This document shows positions 22,592 to 30,704 of a DNA stretch of 64,000 nt, piece by piece. A program made the translations under genes and the position numbers. Every line of letters starts with the position of its first letter. Positions within the stretch are counted from its first letter, which is position 1. The notes under the pieces are model-generated. The model was not told the origin of the DNA. It did no database searches and saw only the letters and a program-made list of their open reading frames with translations. The DNA is from a bacterium (GTDB lineage Bacteria > Krumholzibacteriota > Krumholzibacteriia > LZORAL124-64-63): positions 62,001 to 126,000 of the forward strand of contig JADJYS010000028.1 in NCBI GenBank assembly GCA_016719645.1, read 5' to 3'.

Positions 22592-22711
22592 ATGAGTGAC
22601 AGTATTACTTCAGCGCGCACACAAAAGGAAGAATGTTGGGACACAGAAGAACAGGCATCTTACGATCACTTAAAAACTGAACTAATAGCATTTTGCAATG
22701 ATCGAAAGTGA
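22592..22711 (+). CDS. Small unknown ORF, 39 aa
   Basis: The frame reads MSDSITSARTQKEECWDTEE and on to DRK. It is acidic and helical in composition, without a clear ribosome-binding site. It may be a small gene, or part of a longer gene interrupted by indels like its neighbours. Confidence 0.2.
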   Translation: MSDSITSARTQKEECWDTEEQASYDHLKTELIAFCNDRK

Positions 22712-22759
22712 TCGCAGCGCAAAAGATGCTCCGACTTGGCGTCGAGAGCTAGAAATTAA

Positions 22760-23269
22760 GTGAGGCAGCAACAGGTTGTGATAATGCCACAAACGCTAGC
22801 GAACTTGATAGGGCCGCAAAATGCTTGAGCGCCATGGGTAGGGGTGGTATGTTTGAAATACGAATCAAAGCCAACGAAGAGTGCTACTTGGCAATGGATA
22901 TGTACAGCAGCGAAAAGGACCATCATGGCTTTTAAGAATTTATTGTTAGATGATTCAGGGCCGGGATGGAAACCGTACACCCTGGGCGAGAATATCATGA
23001 TAACACGACACTGGAAACCTGGGATATTGTTTGGCATGGCCTGCACGCGTACCGCTATTCAAACGCCGTCTTACAGTTCACGTGGACGAGATGTGATTAG
23101 TAATTGTGAGGACCCTTGTCATTGACGAATAATGGAAGACACCGAGGGGTCGGAAGTTGAGATCGACATAGAGGTGTACTTCAGAAACGAAAGCTCCACA
23201 AAGCGCCTCATCCCCCTAGGGGAGGAACGTCGATGCAAGAATGAAGTGGTTTCTTTTAAAAGAATTTGA
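22760..23269 (+). pseudogene. Broken gene A, unknown function
   Basis: Protein-like segments follow each other in different frames. The first is NASELDRAAKCLSAMGRGGM with FEIRIKANEECYLAMDMYSS, ending at a TAA. The second is LLLDDSGPGWKPYTLGE. The third is TTLETWDIVWHGLHAYRYSN. The last, from an ATG at 23132 to a TGA at 23267-23269, is SEVEIDIEVYFRNESSTKRL. They read as one beta-rich protein of roughly 165 aa interrupted by several indels. I do not recognise the family. Confidence 0.3.
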
Positions 23270-23751
23270 CCCGACTCTCGCTGCTTATGACATTTATCAT
23301 CACCTCCGCAGGTGCACAATCACTAAGCGAAAACACATCGTATGCTTTAAAAAATCAGGTGCTAGATCTGTGTTACAGCAATTTCATACAATCTAATGAC
23401 AACATAGAGCAAGCGGGCAAACAATCTTGATGTTAGCTAATCCGGTGGAAATGATCAAAGGTATGGGGCCGATTTGGCTCCAAGAGGGGCAAGCGTATCT
23501 TCGAAATATCACTGAGACCCGCCGAAGCATTTATGCGACCGGGCGCGATCTCTGTTCTGCCGATGACGATTTCTGCTCCAGATAGTACAGCGATTTGGCC
23601 ATTAGCTGGACCAGACGGTCGCGATGTCAAGGCTCATGTCTACAAGAGGTGCAGTAGGTTAACTGCAGAAATTGTTGGCGATACCAAGCCTGCGGATACT
23701 TGGAAAGGCGATGAGGAGCGGTTCTGCTTCCTGGAGAATTGTTTCCTATAA
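23240..23751 (+). pseudogene. Broken gene B, probable small secreted protein
   Basis: An N-terminal signal-peptide-like segment (TRLSLLMTFIITSAGAQSLS, cleavage after AGA) is followed by ENTSYALKNQVLDLCYSNFI. The next parts are in other frames: WLQEGQAYLRNITETRRSIY, then VKAHVYKRCSRLTAEIVGDT and WKGDEERFCFLENCFL, ending at 23751. The pieces line up head to tail on one strand. This suggests one exported protein of about 150 aa with several frame breaks. Function unknown. Confidence 0.3.
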
Positions 23752-23791
23752 ACACCGTCCGCATTAATTTAGCCGAAGGATACAAAGGAAG

Positions 23792-24208
23792 ATGGACGAT
23801 CGTCTCGAAAAAGCTACCACATTGGGAAACCTTGCCCAAGACGCTGGATGGGGCTATGCGTTTGTGCCGGGCTTACGGCAAAGAAATGTGGTGATTCTGG
23901 ATGGTATTTCCATAGTGGTTCTTTATCGCCGGGGCTGCGCTGACAGTCTGGAAGCATAATCAAGTTAACTCCGATATCGAAAAATGAACAGGACCTCATT
24001 GAGGTCGGAGTGGGATCTATTTTATGAAGACTATAAGAATCACAATACATGGTATCAGCAGATTTTTTCATACACAGCCATCGTATACATCTGCCAGTTG
24101 TTAGATGCATTGATTTATCCAGGCTACGATCGAGGCCGTAGAGTCAGTAAGAGAAGATTCAAGCAACAGGGGGAAGTTCTGGCTGGAAATGAAACCACTG
24201 CTCCTTGA
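23792..24208 (+). pseudogene. Broken small membrane protein, DUF5683-like
   Basis: An ATG behind AAAGGAAG opens MDDRLEKATTLGNLAQ and DAGWGYAFVPGLRQRN. A second frame adds FFIAGAALTVWKHNQVNS. A third frame, open to 24208, adds NTWYQQIFSYTAIVYICQLL and DALIYPGYDRG. A 'PGxxQ' motif, then a membrane helix, then 'Y..iiYi.QLLDA' is the layout of DUF5683-type proteins, but this family call is from memory of the pattern only. At least two indels separate the parts. Confidence 0.3.
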
Positions 24209-24522
24209 TGAGCAAACATGGAGCTATTGTAGGTATATCATCTTCATTCTAATAGGTTCATCTTTGTATGCTAGCGTCCAAGAATAATGAGGTGCCTCAA
24301 TAATTTAGGATGTACAGGATTGACTGAGGAGGAAACCTATGGGCATTTCCGGGGCATCGTGATCGAATACCGTTTTACAAGACATCCCCTTGTCGCCCAA
24401 TATACCAAATGGCATGCCCATGAAATCGACACTTGTCAACTATACTCGTTTTTGTAAAATCAAGCTCACAACATATTGTCGATTCGCATTATCATTGAGC
24501 GCCGAATGTGGGAGGTAACTTG
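24209..24522. promoter_or_regulatory. AT-rich intergenic region with a candidate promoter
   Basis: There is no convincing coding frame here. TTGTCA at 24433-24438 and TAAAAT at 24455-24460, with a 16-base spacer, make a plausible sigma-70 promoter for the lipoprotein gene that starts at 24523. Its ribosome-binding site GGAGGT is at 24511-24516. Confidence 0.35.
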
Positions 24523-26130
24523 ATGAGCATCCAACAAAGATCTAAATTTAGGCATTATTTTTGTTTTGCAATATTTGGAAGCGCTTCACTCGTCGGTTGT
24601 GGTATTTTTGATGGTGGAGACGATGAACACAAACCTCCCGGAGTCTGTCGGAACAATCATCATATCATGCGTACCAGAACATATAGATGCTCCTGGAGTC
24701 TTGTTGGTCCAACCGAAAGGTCTGCAAGAGGAAATACAACTTGGAAAGTGCTCCAACAGGAGAATACTCGATAACTTGGGCAAACGTGACAGAGGGGCTT
24801 ACCCAACCCGTCAGTTGAGCAGAAAACTCTTGCTGAGGGGGAAAGAGTTTCATTTATAGGACAGTGATCTCCACCTGGCTCGATAACAATCCTACCGCAA
24901 CCGAACATCCATTGAGCCCGAATGGCATCTCGACGGCCCAAATACAAGTTATGATGGTCGAGGTGTAGAAGTTCTCACCAACAAGGAACCTGGAGACTAT
25001 TCTCTGTCCTGGGGATCATATAATAACTGGATTACGCCAAGTCCGGCAGTCTTTCAGGGCGAACTAGGTCCAGCGGGCTCACTTGAAATCACAGGCGCCT
25101 ATGAGCCCATGCCGGGAACAATCGTTATTGATCCGAATCCAGACTCGATCAACCCTACGTGGTCTCTCGTAGGTCCAGAGACTGAAAATGGCCAAGGTTA
25201 TGAAATTCTTGAAGACATGAACGTAGGCAACTATACGATTACATGGGCCTCGCTTACCGGGTGGAACCGGCCTAATCCCGCTACGCAGCAACATGACCTT
25301 GGGCCAGCCGAAACTTACACGTTCTCAGGCACATATTCACAAGAAGATATTGTTAATTTTGTCCATGACATCCAATCAACCGAGTAATGCTGTTCAAGTC
25401 ATTGTCAGTCCTGCGGATCGAGACAATTACACAACAAAGACAGTTCCATGTCAATTTAGATTTAATAGAGGTACATCCGTAACTGTTACAGCGCCGTCAA
25501 GTATGCAGCCAGTATAACACCTCGATCAGTTTCGTTCCCGCTGGTGTCCAGATAATTATACCAATCAGCAGCGGACCATAGTTATGAGTTCAAATTACTC
25601 GACCCAGTTAATTTATCCAGAACGCTTATCATTCACCCCATCTGATCTAACAGACATGTGTGGGTATGCCTGCTTTGAGCGGGTGAGTTCTGCGGGTGAT
25701 AGTAATTTTAACGGCAACTTGCCCTGTTTCAGTCTTGCATTTTCTATATATAGATTCTACGCTAAGAAGTATCAAAGGCAAATTGACGATGACTGCATGG
25801 GAATGTAACGCAGATTACTCTTCACATAGCGATTATACGCGCGGGGCAATGGAATATATATGGACGATGAGAACGGTTGCAACAAGGGTGGACAATATCT
25901 AAACTGCAAACATATTCTAACCGTAACTATAGTATTTCCAGAACCAACTTTTACCGAGACAGCAACGGAGAAACCGATAACACCATTACCGACTTCAGTT
26001 GGGATGCTGATGGGGTATTAATTGTGATTCGCTTGTTCTTGATGGCAATACTGATGAGGGTGACATAATTCCAATTGGCGATGATTGTCCAACGAATTGC
26101 TCAGTAGCAAGCGTTCACGATCTGTTTTAG
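24523..26130 (+). pseudogene. Lipoprotein with three W-x-L-x-G-P repeats, multiply frameshifted
   Basis: The start gives a lipoprotein signal (HYFCFAIFGSASLVGCGIF, lipobox LVGC). After correcting several indels, three tandem repeats of about 75 residues appear. Repeat 1 has GTIIISCVPEHIDAP, WSLVGPTE, YSITWANVTEG and GERVSFIG. Repeat 2 has EWHLDGPNTS, GDYSLSWGSYNNW and GSLEITGAY. Repeat 3 (25109-25345, uninterrupted) has GTIVIDPNPDSINPTWSLVG, GNYTITWASLTGW and ETYTFSGTY. Next come QFRFNRGTSVTVTAPSS and further broken segments. The last piece, NCDSLVLDGNTDEGDI to ASVHDLF, stops at 26128-26130. It is a surface lipoprotein of about 530 aa of unknown function. Whether it is really dead or only badly sequenced cannot be told from here. 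Confidence 0.55.
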
Positions 26131-26355
26131 ACAACGCTACAGCGCTTACGTAATACCGCCGCCGTGCAATTGAGTGCGTGAAGTAATACTCTAATTGGAG
26201 CGGTATTGATCCGTTCCCCTTGTGGCTTGTGACCACAAGAGCTTCTGCACCATTATCGCCAGCCTTCTTCTTAAACGTGCAGAAGGTGCGTTTTCTCCTA
26301 TTTTGTTGGGACCCTTTCAACGCCCTGGCCACCAACCTCCCGCAAGGAGCGACCC

Positions 26356-26885
26356 ATGAACTGGACCGAACTGCTGAAGTGTTCCGTCGAGGAGTCCTAC
26401 AAGGCCACCGATGGCCTGATGGCCATGGTCGAAGACAAGGACCTCGCCTGGAAGCCCGCCACCGGCAAGAACTGGATGACCACCGGCCAGTTGCTGATGC
26501 ACCTGACCAACGCCTGCGGCTTTCTGCTGCCGCGGCTTCGCCACCGGCGACCGGGGCGCGCCCCCGTGCGACGAGAACGCGAAGGACGGCCGCCCCGACG
26601 CGATGCTGCCCCCGGCCGAAGCCCTGCCGGCCGTCGGCAGCGTGAAGGGGAGGCCCGCGCCCTGCTGGCCGCCGACAAGAAGGTCGCCCTGGACATGATC
26701 GCCCAGGCCGGCGAGCAGAAGCTGGCCAACCAGATGGTGGCCGCGCCCGGGATCCGACCGAGCGCTCGCTGGGGCACCAGTTCCTGATCATGACCGGGCA
26801 CCTGTCGGCCCACAAGAGCCAGCTCTTCTACTACCTGAAGCTGATGGGGCGGGACGTCAACACCATGCACCTCTGGGGCATGTAG
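26356..26885 (+). pseudogene. DinB-like metal-binding four-helix protein, multiply frameshifted
   Basis: The N-terminal frame MNWTELLKCSVEESYKATDG to TTGQLLMHLTNACGF, the middle EARALLAADKKVALDMIAQA and the C-terminal LGHQFLIMTGHLSAHKSQLF to MHLWGM are collinear but in different frames. The His of LLMHL and the two His of TGHLSAHKSQ fit the DinB/YfiT three-His metal site. Breaks fall near 26521, 26650 and 26755. Base composition is that of the core genome, so the island has ended. Enzymatic role unknown; the family includes thiol-dependent transferases. Confidence 0.6.
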
Positions 26886-26956
26886 TCGGATGCGCCCCTG
26901 AAGAAGGTCGGCCCGGAGCAGGCTCCGGGCCGGACATCCCCGCCAAAGATCCCGCT

Positions 26957-27638
26957 TCAGGACTTCTCGCGGCCGATGATGCGGTGATGCCCGCACCAGG
27001 ACGCCGCCGATGATGGGCGCCACCCAGAAGAGCCACAGTTGCGAGATGGCCCAGCCGCCGACGAACACGGCCACGCCCGTGCTGCGCGCCGGATTGACCG
27101 AGGTGTTCGTGACCGGGATGCTGATCAGGTGGATCAGCGTCAGGCACAGCCCGATGGCGATCGGCGCGAAGCCCCGCGGGGCGCGATCGTCGGTCGCGCC
27201 CAGGATGATCAGCAGGAACATCATGGTCATGACGATTTCCGTGACCAGGGCCGCCAGGAATGAATAACCGCCGGGCGAATGCTCTCCGTAGCCGTTCGTG
27301 GCGAAACCGGCGGCGACATCGAAGCCGGCCTGCCGCTGGCGATCAGATAGAGCACGCCGCCGGCCGCGATGCCGCCCAGCACCCTGCGCGACGATGCAGG
27401 GCAGGAGCTGGTTCGCCGGGAAACGGCCCCGGCCCGAGGCCGACCGAGACGGCCGGATTCAGGTGGCAGCCGGATGTGCCCGATGGCGCAGGCCATCGTG
27501 AGCACGTGAGTCCGAAGGCCAGAGATACGCCGAGCAGGCCGACCCTACTCCTGGAAACGTGGCGGCCAGCACGGCGCTGCCGCAGCCGCCCAAGGTGAGC
27601 CAGAAGGTGCCGAAGAACTCCGCGCCATACCGGTTCAT
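26957..27638 (-). pseudogene. Aquaporin Z-like water channel, multiply frameshifted
   Basis: This is a member of the MIP channel family. Both pore motifs are visible: SGCHLNPAVSVGL in the first half and NTSVNPARSTGVAVFVGGWA in the second. The reading starts MNRYGAEFFGTFWLTLGGCG at 27638 and ends GREKS before a TGA at 26957. The parts lie in three frames with breaks near 27580, 27490, 27410, 27310 and 26990. About 227 aa would be normal for AqpZ. High GC like the core. A bona fide gene with sequence errors is more likely than a relic, since all conserved parts remain. Confidence 0.65.
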
Positions 27639-27737
27639 GCCTGCCCCTGTGTCCGGAGTGTTCTGACGTCCGTCCGATACCGGAGCTCACATTACCATTC
27701 CCGGTCGAGAAATTGAACAGGTCTCCGTAAAGCAAGA

Positions 27738-27764
27738 GCCGGCAAGGTTCGCCACCCCGCCGGC
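27738..27764 (-). terminator. Possible terminator of the tonB operon
   Basis: Two GCCGGC hexamers (27738-27743 and 27759-27764) can pair around a 15-base loop. Read on the minus strand, TCTTGCTTT follows. The stem is short and the T-tract mixed, so the assignment is weak. It lies 41 bases beyond the last gene of the minus-strand operon. Confidence 0.3.
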
Positions 27765-27804
27765 CCCGTCCTGCGATGATCTTTTCAAAACGATCCGGGA
27801 ATCC

Positions 27805-28089
27805 TCATGCCTGCTCGACGGAATCCGTTCCCCGGGGAGGCGTCGTGCCGGCGTTGCGTCCCGCCGACTCCCGCTTCCACAGCCAGGTTCCCAGCGCCGC
27901 CAGCCCGCCGACGACGATGACCGCGCGGATCACCCGCAGCAGGCAGACCACCCACGCGATGCCCATCCCCAGCGCCGCCCACTGGACCCACCAGTCGCCC
28001 GGCGAGGTCACCAGGTTGATGACGAACAGCATGCCCAGGATCAGGGGCGCGGTGAAGAGGAACTTGATGTCGCTGAAGACCTTGAACAC
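27805..28089 (-). CDS. Small membrane protein with two or three hydrophobic segments
   Basis: This 94-aa protein has hydrophobic segments at about 9-27 (IKFLFTAPLILGMLFVINLV), 32-51 and 56-72, and a basic C-terminal tail. I do not recognise a specific family. It follows tonB by 103 bp and is probably the last gene of that operon. No function can be assigned. Confidence 0.6.
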   Translation of the reverse strand: MFKVFSDIKFLFTAPLILGMLFVINLVTSPGDWWVQWAALGMGIAWVVCLLRVIRAVIVVGGLAALGTWLWKRESAGRNAGTTPPRGTDSVEQA

Positions 28090-28192
28090 GTTCAGCTCCT
28101 TGGCGTATCGAGGATCGGTTCCGGGTCGCGATCAGGACTACGCGCGCACTGGCCGCAGGTTGCATCCGCCGGGATCGCGACGTCGCGAGCCG

Positions 28193-28984
28193 CTACCCGC
28201 GCAGCTTGAACGTCAGCGGCATCAGCACCCAGACCTCGATCGGCTTGTGGTCGATCTGCGCCGGCCGCCACACCGAGGTCCGCGCGCAGGCGATCGCCGC
28301 GTCGCGCAGCATCTGCTCGCCCTCGACCACGATGACGTCCTTGACCTTGCCGTTCTTGCCCACCAGCACGCGCACCAGGACCGTGCCCTCGACCTCGGCC
28401 GAGCGGGCCATGGGCGGGTAGTTCAGCGGGTCGATGGAGATGCGCACGGGGTCCTCGTCGACGGCGATGAAGTCGTCCGGCGACGGCGAGACGTCGATGT
28501 CCACGTCCACGACCAGGCCGCCCTCGCCCTCGCCGCCCCCGAGGCCCTCCATGCTGATCGGCGCCAGCGCCTCGGCCATCTCGGTCACCGTGGCGATGGT
28601 CTGCGAGGTGGCCAGCTCGTCGGCGACCGGCTCGGGCACGCCGATCGACGGCGGCGCGGCGAGGTCCGCGACGGCCTGCGCGATGCTGATCTGCGGCGCG
28701 GTCGGCCGCGAGATCGACGGCGGCACGCCGAGGTCGGTGTAGCGCACGATGCGGATCTCCCGCGGCGGCGGCTCGGCGACCTGGCGGTGGCTCCACAGCC
28801 ACCAGCCCGCGAAGGCCAGCGCCCCGAGCAGCAGCGTGATGCCGTTGGCCCAGCTCAGCCACCGGCCCAGCTCGCGGCGCAGCGGGTGGTCCTCGCCGGT
28901 CAGCGGCAGGCGCGGCGCGTCGTCGAGGCGGAAAGCCCAAGGGATATGGGCGGCGACGCCCGGCGTCTCTTCCTTGCGGCTCAT
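28193..28984 (-). CDS. tonB: TonB-family energy transducer
   Basis: This 263-aa protein spans the periplasm and transmits energy from ExbB/ExbD to outer-membrane receptors. There is one membrane helix (about 47-65, NGITLLLGALAFAGWWLW) after a cytoplasmic N-terminus. An Ala/Pro/acidic linker follows. The C-terminal TonB domain (about 180-263) has YPPMARSAEVEGTVLVRVLV and the closing strand VWVLMPLTFKLRG. It overlaps the upstream exbD by four bases. Its likely client in this window is the TonB-dependent receptor at 50657. Confidence 0.9.
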   Translation of the reverse strand: MSRKEETPGVAAHIPWAFRLDDAPRLPLTGEDHPLRRELGRWLSWANGITLLLGALAFAGWWLWSHRQVAEPPPREIRIVRYTDLGVPPSISRPTAPQISIAQAVADLAAPPSIGVPEPVADELATSQTIATVTEMAEALAPISMEGLGGGEGEGGLVVDVDIDVSPSPDDFIAVDEDPVRISIDPLNYPPMARSAEVEGTVLVRVLVGKNGKVKDVIVVEGEQMLRDAAIACARTSVWRPAQIDHKPIEVWVLMPLTFKLRG

Positions 28985-29484
28985 CGCACTCCCTCCAGCA
29001 CGGCGTCCTCGCCCTCCTGCATCGGCACGAGGCTGAAGCGCTGCATGTTGGCGTCCTCGAGGGTGTCCATCATGTCCACCATCGGCTCGTAGCGGGCGTC
29101 GCGGTGGATCTTGACCAGGACGATCAGCTCGGGGTTCGCGGCGCCGAAGCTGCGGAAGTCCGCGGCCAGCTCCTCCCAGGTCGCCTTGGACAGGGCGCCC
29201 GTCCCCATCTTGAAGTACAGCGACTCGTCCTTGTCGACGAAGACGGTCATCACGTTGGATTCGGGCACCTCGACCTTGGCGCCCGGCTCGGGCATGTTCA
29301 CTTCCATGGCCAGCGGGCGGCGGAACACCGTGGTGACCATGAAGAAGATCAGCAGCAGGAAGGCCACGTCCACCATCGGCGTCATGTCGATGCGGATCAC
29401 CGACCGCCGCTTCTTCGGGCGGAACACGGAGCTGCTGTCCTGCGGTTTCTTCTTGCCGCTCTCGGCGACGGCGACTTCTGCCAT
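28981..29484 (-). CDS. exbD: ExbD/TolR-family protein (second copy)
   Basis: This 167-aa ExbD has a single membrane helix with the functional Asp of the proton path in the family pattern IRIDMTPMVDVAFLLLIFFM. A periplasmic domain follows. The cytoplasmic N-terminus is Lys-rich (GKKKPQDSSSVFRPKKRRSV). It lies between the other exbD (10-bp gap) and tonB (4-bp overlap). Paired ExbD copies are common in Bacteroidota-type TonB operons. Confidence 0.92.
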   Translation of the reverse strand: MAEVAVAESGKKKPQDSSSVFRPKKRRSVIRIDMTPMVDVAFLLLIFFMVTTVFRRPLAMEVNMPEPGAKVEVPESNVMTVFVDKDESLYFKMGTGALSKATWEELAADFRSFGAANPELIVLVKIHRDARYEPMVDMMDTLEDANMQRFSLVPMQEGEDAVLEGVR

Positions 29485-29494
29485 CGGTGCTCCT

Positions 29495-29929
29495 CTAGGA
29501 CGCCGGCGCGGCCGGCGTCCTCTTCTTGAGGTCGGTCATCAGGTTGAAGCGCAGCGTCTTGGCTTCGGCCAGGGAGTCCATCAGGTCGGCCACGGCGCCG
29601 AAGGACGCGTCCTTGTCGCCCTTGAGCACGACCACGGCCGCCGGGTTGCGGCTGCGCCAGTCGACGATGGCCTTCAGGGCCTCGGTCGGCATCAGCTCCT
29701 GGGCGTCGACGCCCCGCTCGCTCGAGATGTAGATGCGGCCCTCGCGGTTGACCGTCAGGATGATCGTGTTGGTCTCCGGGATGTGGATCTCGGAGGTGGA
29801 GTACGGTAGCTGCACGGCCACCTGCTCCGGCGGCTTGAACTGGGTGGTGGACATGAAGAAGATCAGCAGCAGGAACGCCACGTCCACCATGGGCGTCATG
29901 TCGATGCGGACACGCGTGCGGCGGGCCAT
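29495..29929 (-). CDS. exbD: ExbD/TolR-family protein (first copy)
   Basis: This 144-aa ExbD starts almost at its membrane helix (RIDMTPMVDVAFLLLIFFMS), with the conserved Asp, and continues into the periplasmic domain (VAVQLPYSTSEIHIPETNTI). The C-terminus ends in a short Lys/Ala tail. It starts three bases after exbB stops, so the two are surely co-translated. Confidence 0.92.
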   Translation of the reverse strand: MARRTRVRIDMTPMVDVAFLLLIFFMSTTQFKPPEQVAVQLPYSTSEIHIPETNTIILTVNREGRIYISSERGVDAQELMPTEALKAIVDWRSRNPAAVVVLKGDKDASFGAVADLMDSLAEAKTLRFNLMTDLKKRTPAAPAS

Positions 29930-29932
29930 GGC

Positions 29933-30649
29933 TCAGGACTCCTTCGCGTTTTCCAGCAGCTGGAGCACCTCGTAGGACGTCTCCTCGACCATCGTGTTGA
30001 ACCGGTCGACCTTCGTCGTGAAGTAGTTGTAGAGCACCGTCGCCAGGATGGCCGTGATCAGGCCCAGCGCCGTGTTGACCAGCGCCTCGGAGATGCCCAG
30101 GGCCAGCTGCGTGGCGTCGGGCGCGCCGGCGTGGGACATGGCCTGGAACGAGCGGATCATGCCGATGGTGGTGCCCAGCAGGCCCAGCAGCGTGGCGATC
30201 GAGGCGATCGTGGACAGGGCCGTCAGGTTCTGCTCGAGGTTCGGGCTCTCCAGCGCGCCGGCCTCGGCCAGGGCGCGCCGCGTCTCGTCGATCAGTTCCT
30301 TCTTCGAGGCGGCGCGGGGCTTGCGGTCGCGGTAGCTCTCCAGGCCGGCGCCGATGACGTTGGCCAGGCAGCCGCCCTGCTGCTTGCAGGCGGCGACGGC
30401 GTCGGCGTGCTTGCCGGCGTGGATCGACTCCTTCACCGCGCGCACGAAGGACGCCACGTTGCCCCGCCCGCCGGCCCGGCCCAGCACGAGGAAGCGCTCG
30501 ACGGCGAAGGTCAGGGCCAGGAAGAAGAAGGTCAGGCCCAGCACCAGCAAGGGGCCGCCCTGCTTGATGTAGGGGGGCGTGCTGTTCCAGATCAGCCAGG
30601 ACACCAGCAGCGACAGGGCGAAGACGATGGCCAGGACGTAGTTCTTCAT
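29933..30649 (-). CDS. exbB: ExbB/TolQ/MotA-family proton channel protein
   Basis: This 238-aa protein is the pentameric channel subunit that, with ExbD, uses the proton gradient to energise TonB. It has a first hydrophobic segment at about 4-21, a second at about 33-50 (LLVLGLTFFFLALTFAVER), and the typical pair of C-terminal helices around LSTIASIATLLGLLGTTIGM and EALVNTALGLITAILATVLY. The cytoplasmic loop between them carries the helical bundle. Confidence 0.93.
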   Translation of the reverse strand: MKNYVLAIVFALSLLVSWLIWNSTPPYIKQGGPLLVLGLTFFFLALTFAVERFLVLGRAGGRGNVASFVRAVKESIHAGKHADAVAACKQQGGCLANVIGAGLESYRDRKPRAASKKELIDETRRALAEAGALESPNLEQNLTALSTIASIATLLGLLGTTIGMIRSFQAMSHAGAPDATQLALGISEALVNTALGLITAILATVLYNYFTTKVDRFNTMVEETSYEVLQLLENAKES

Positions 30650-30704
30650 CGCGAGGAACTTCCTTTCCGGGTTGGACGGCGGCGGGGGCGACCGCGCGGG
30701 GCGG

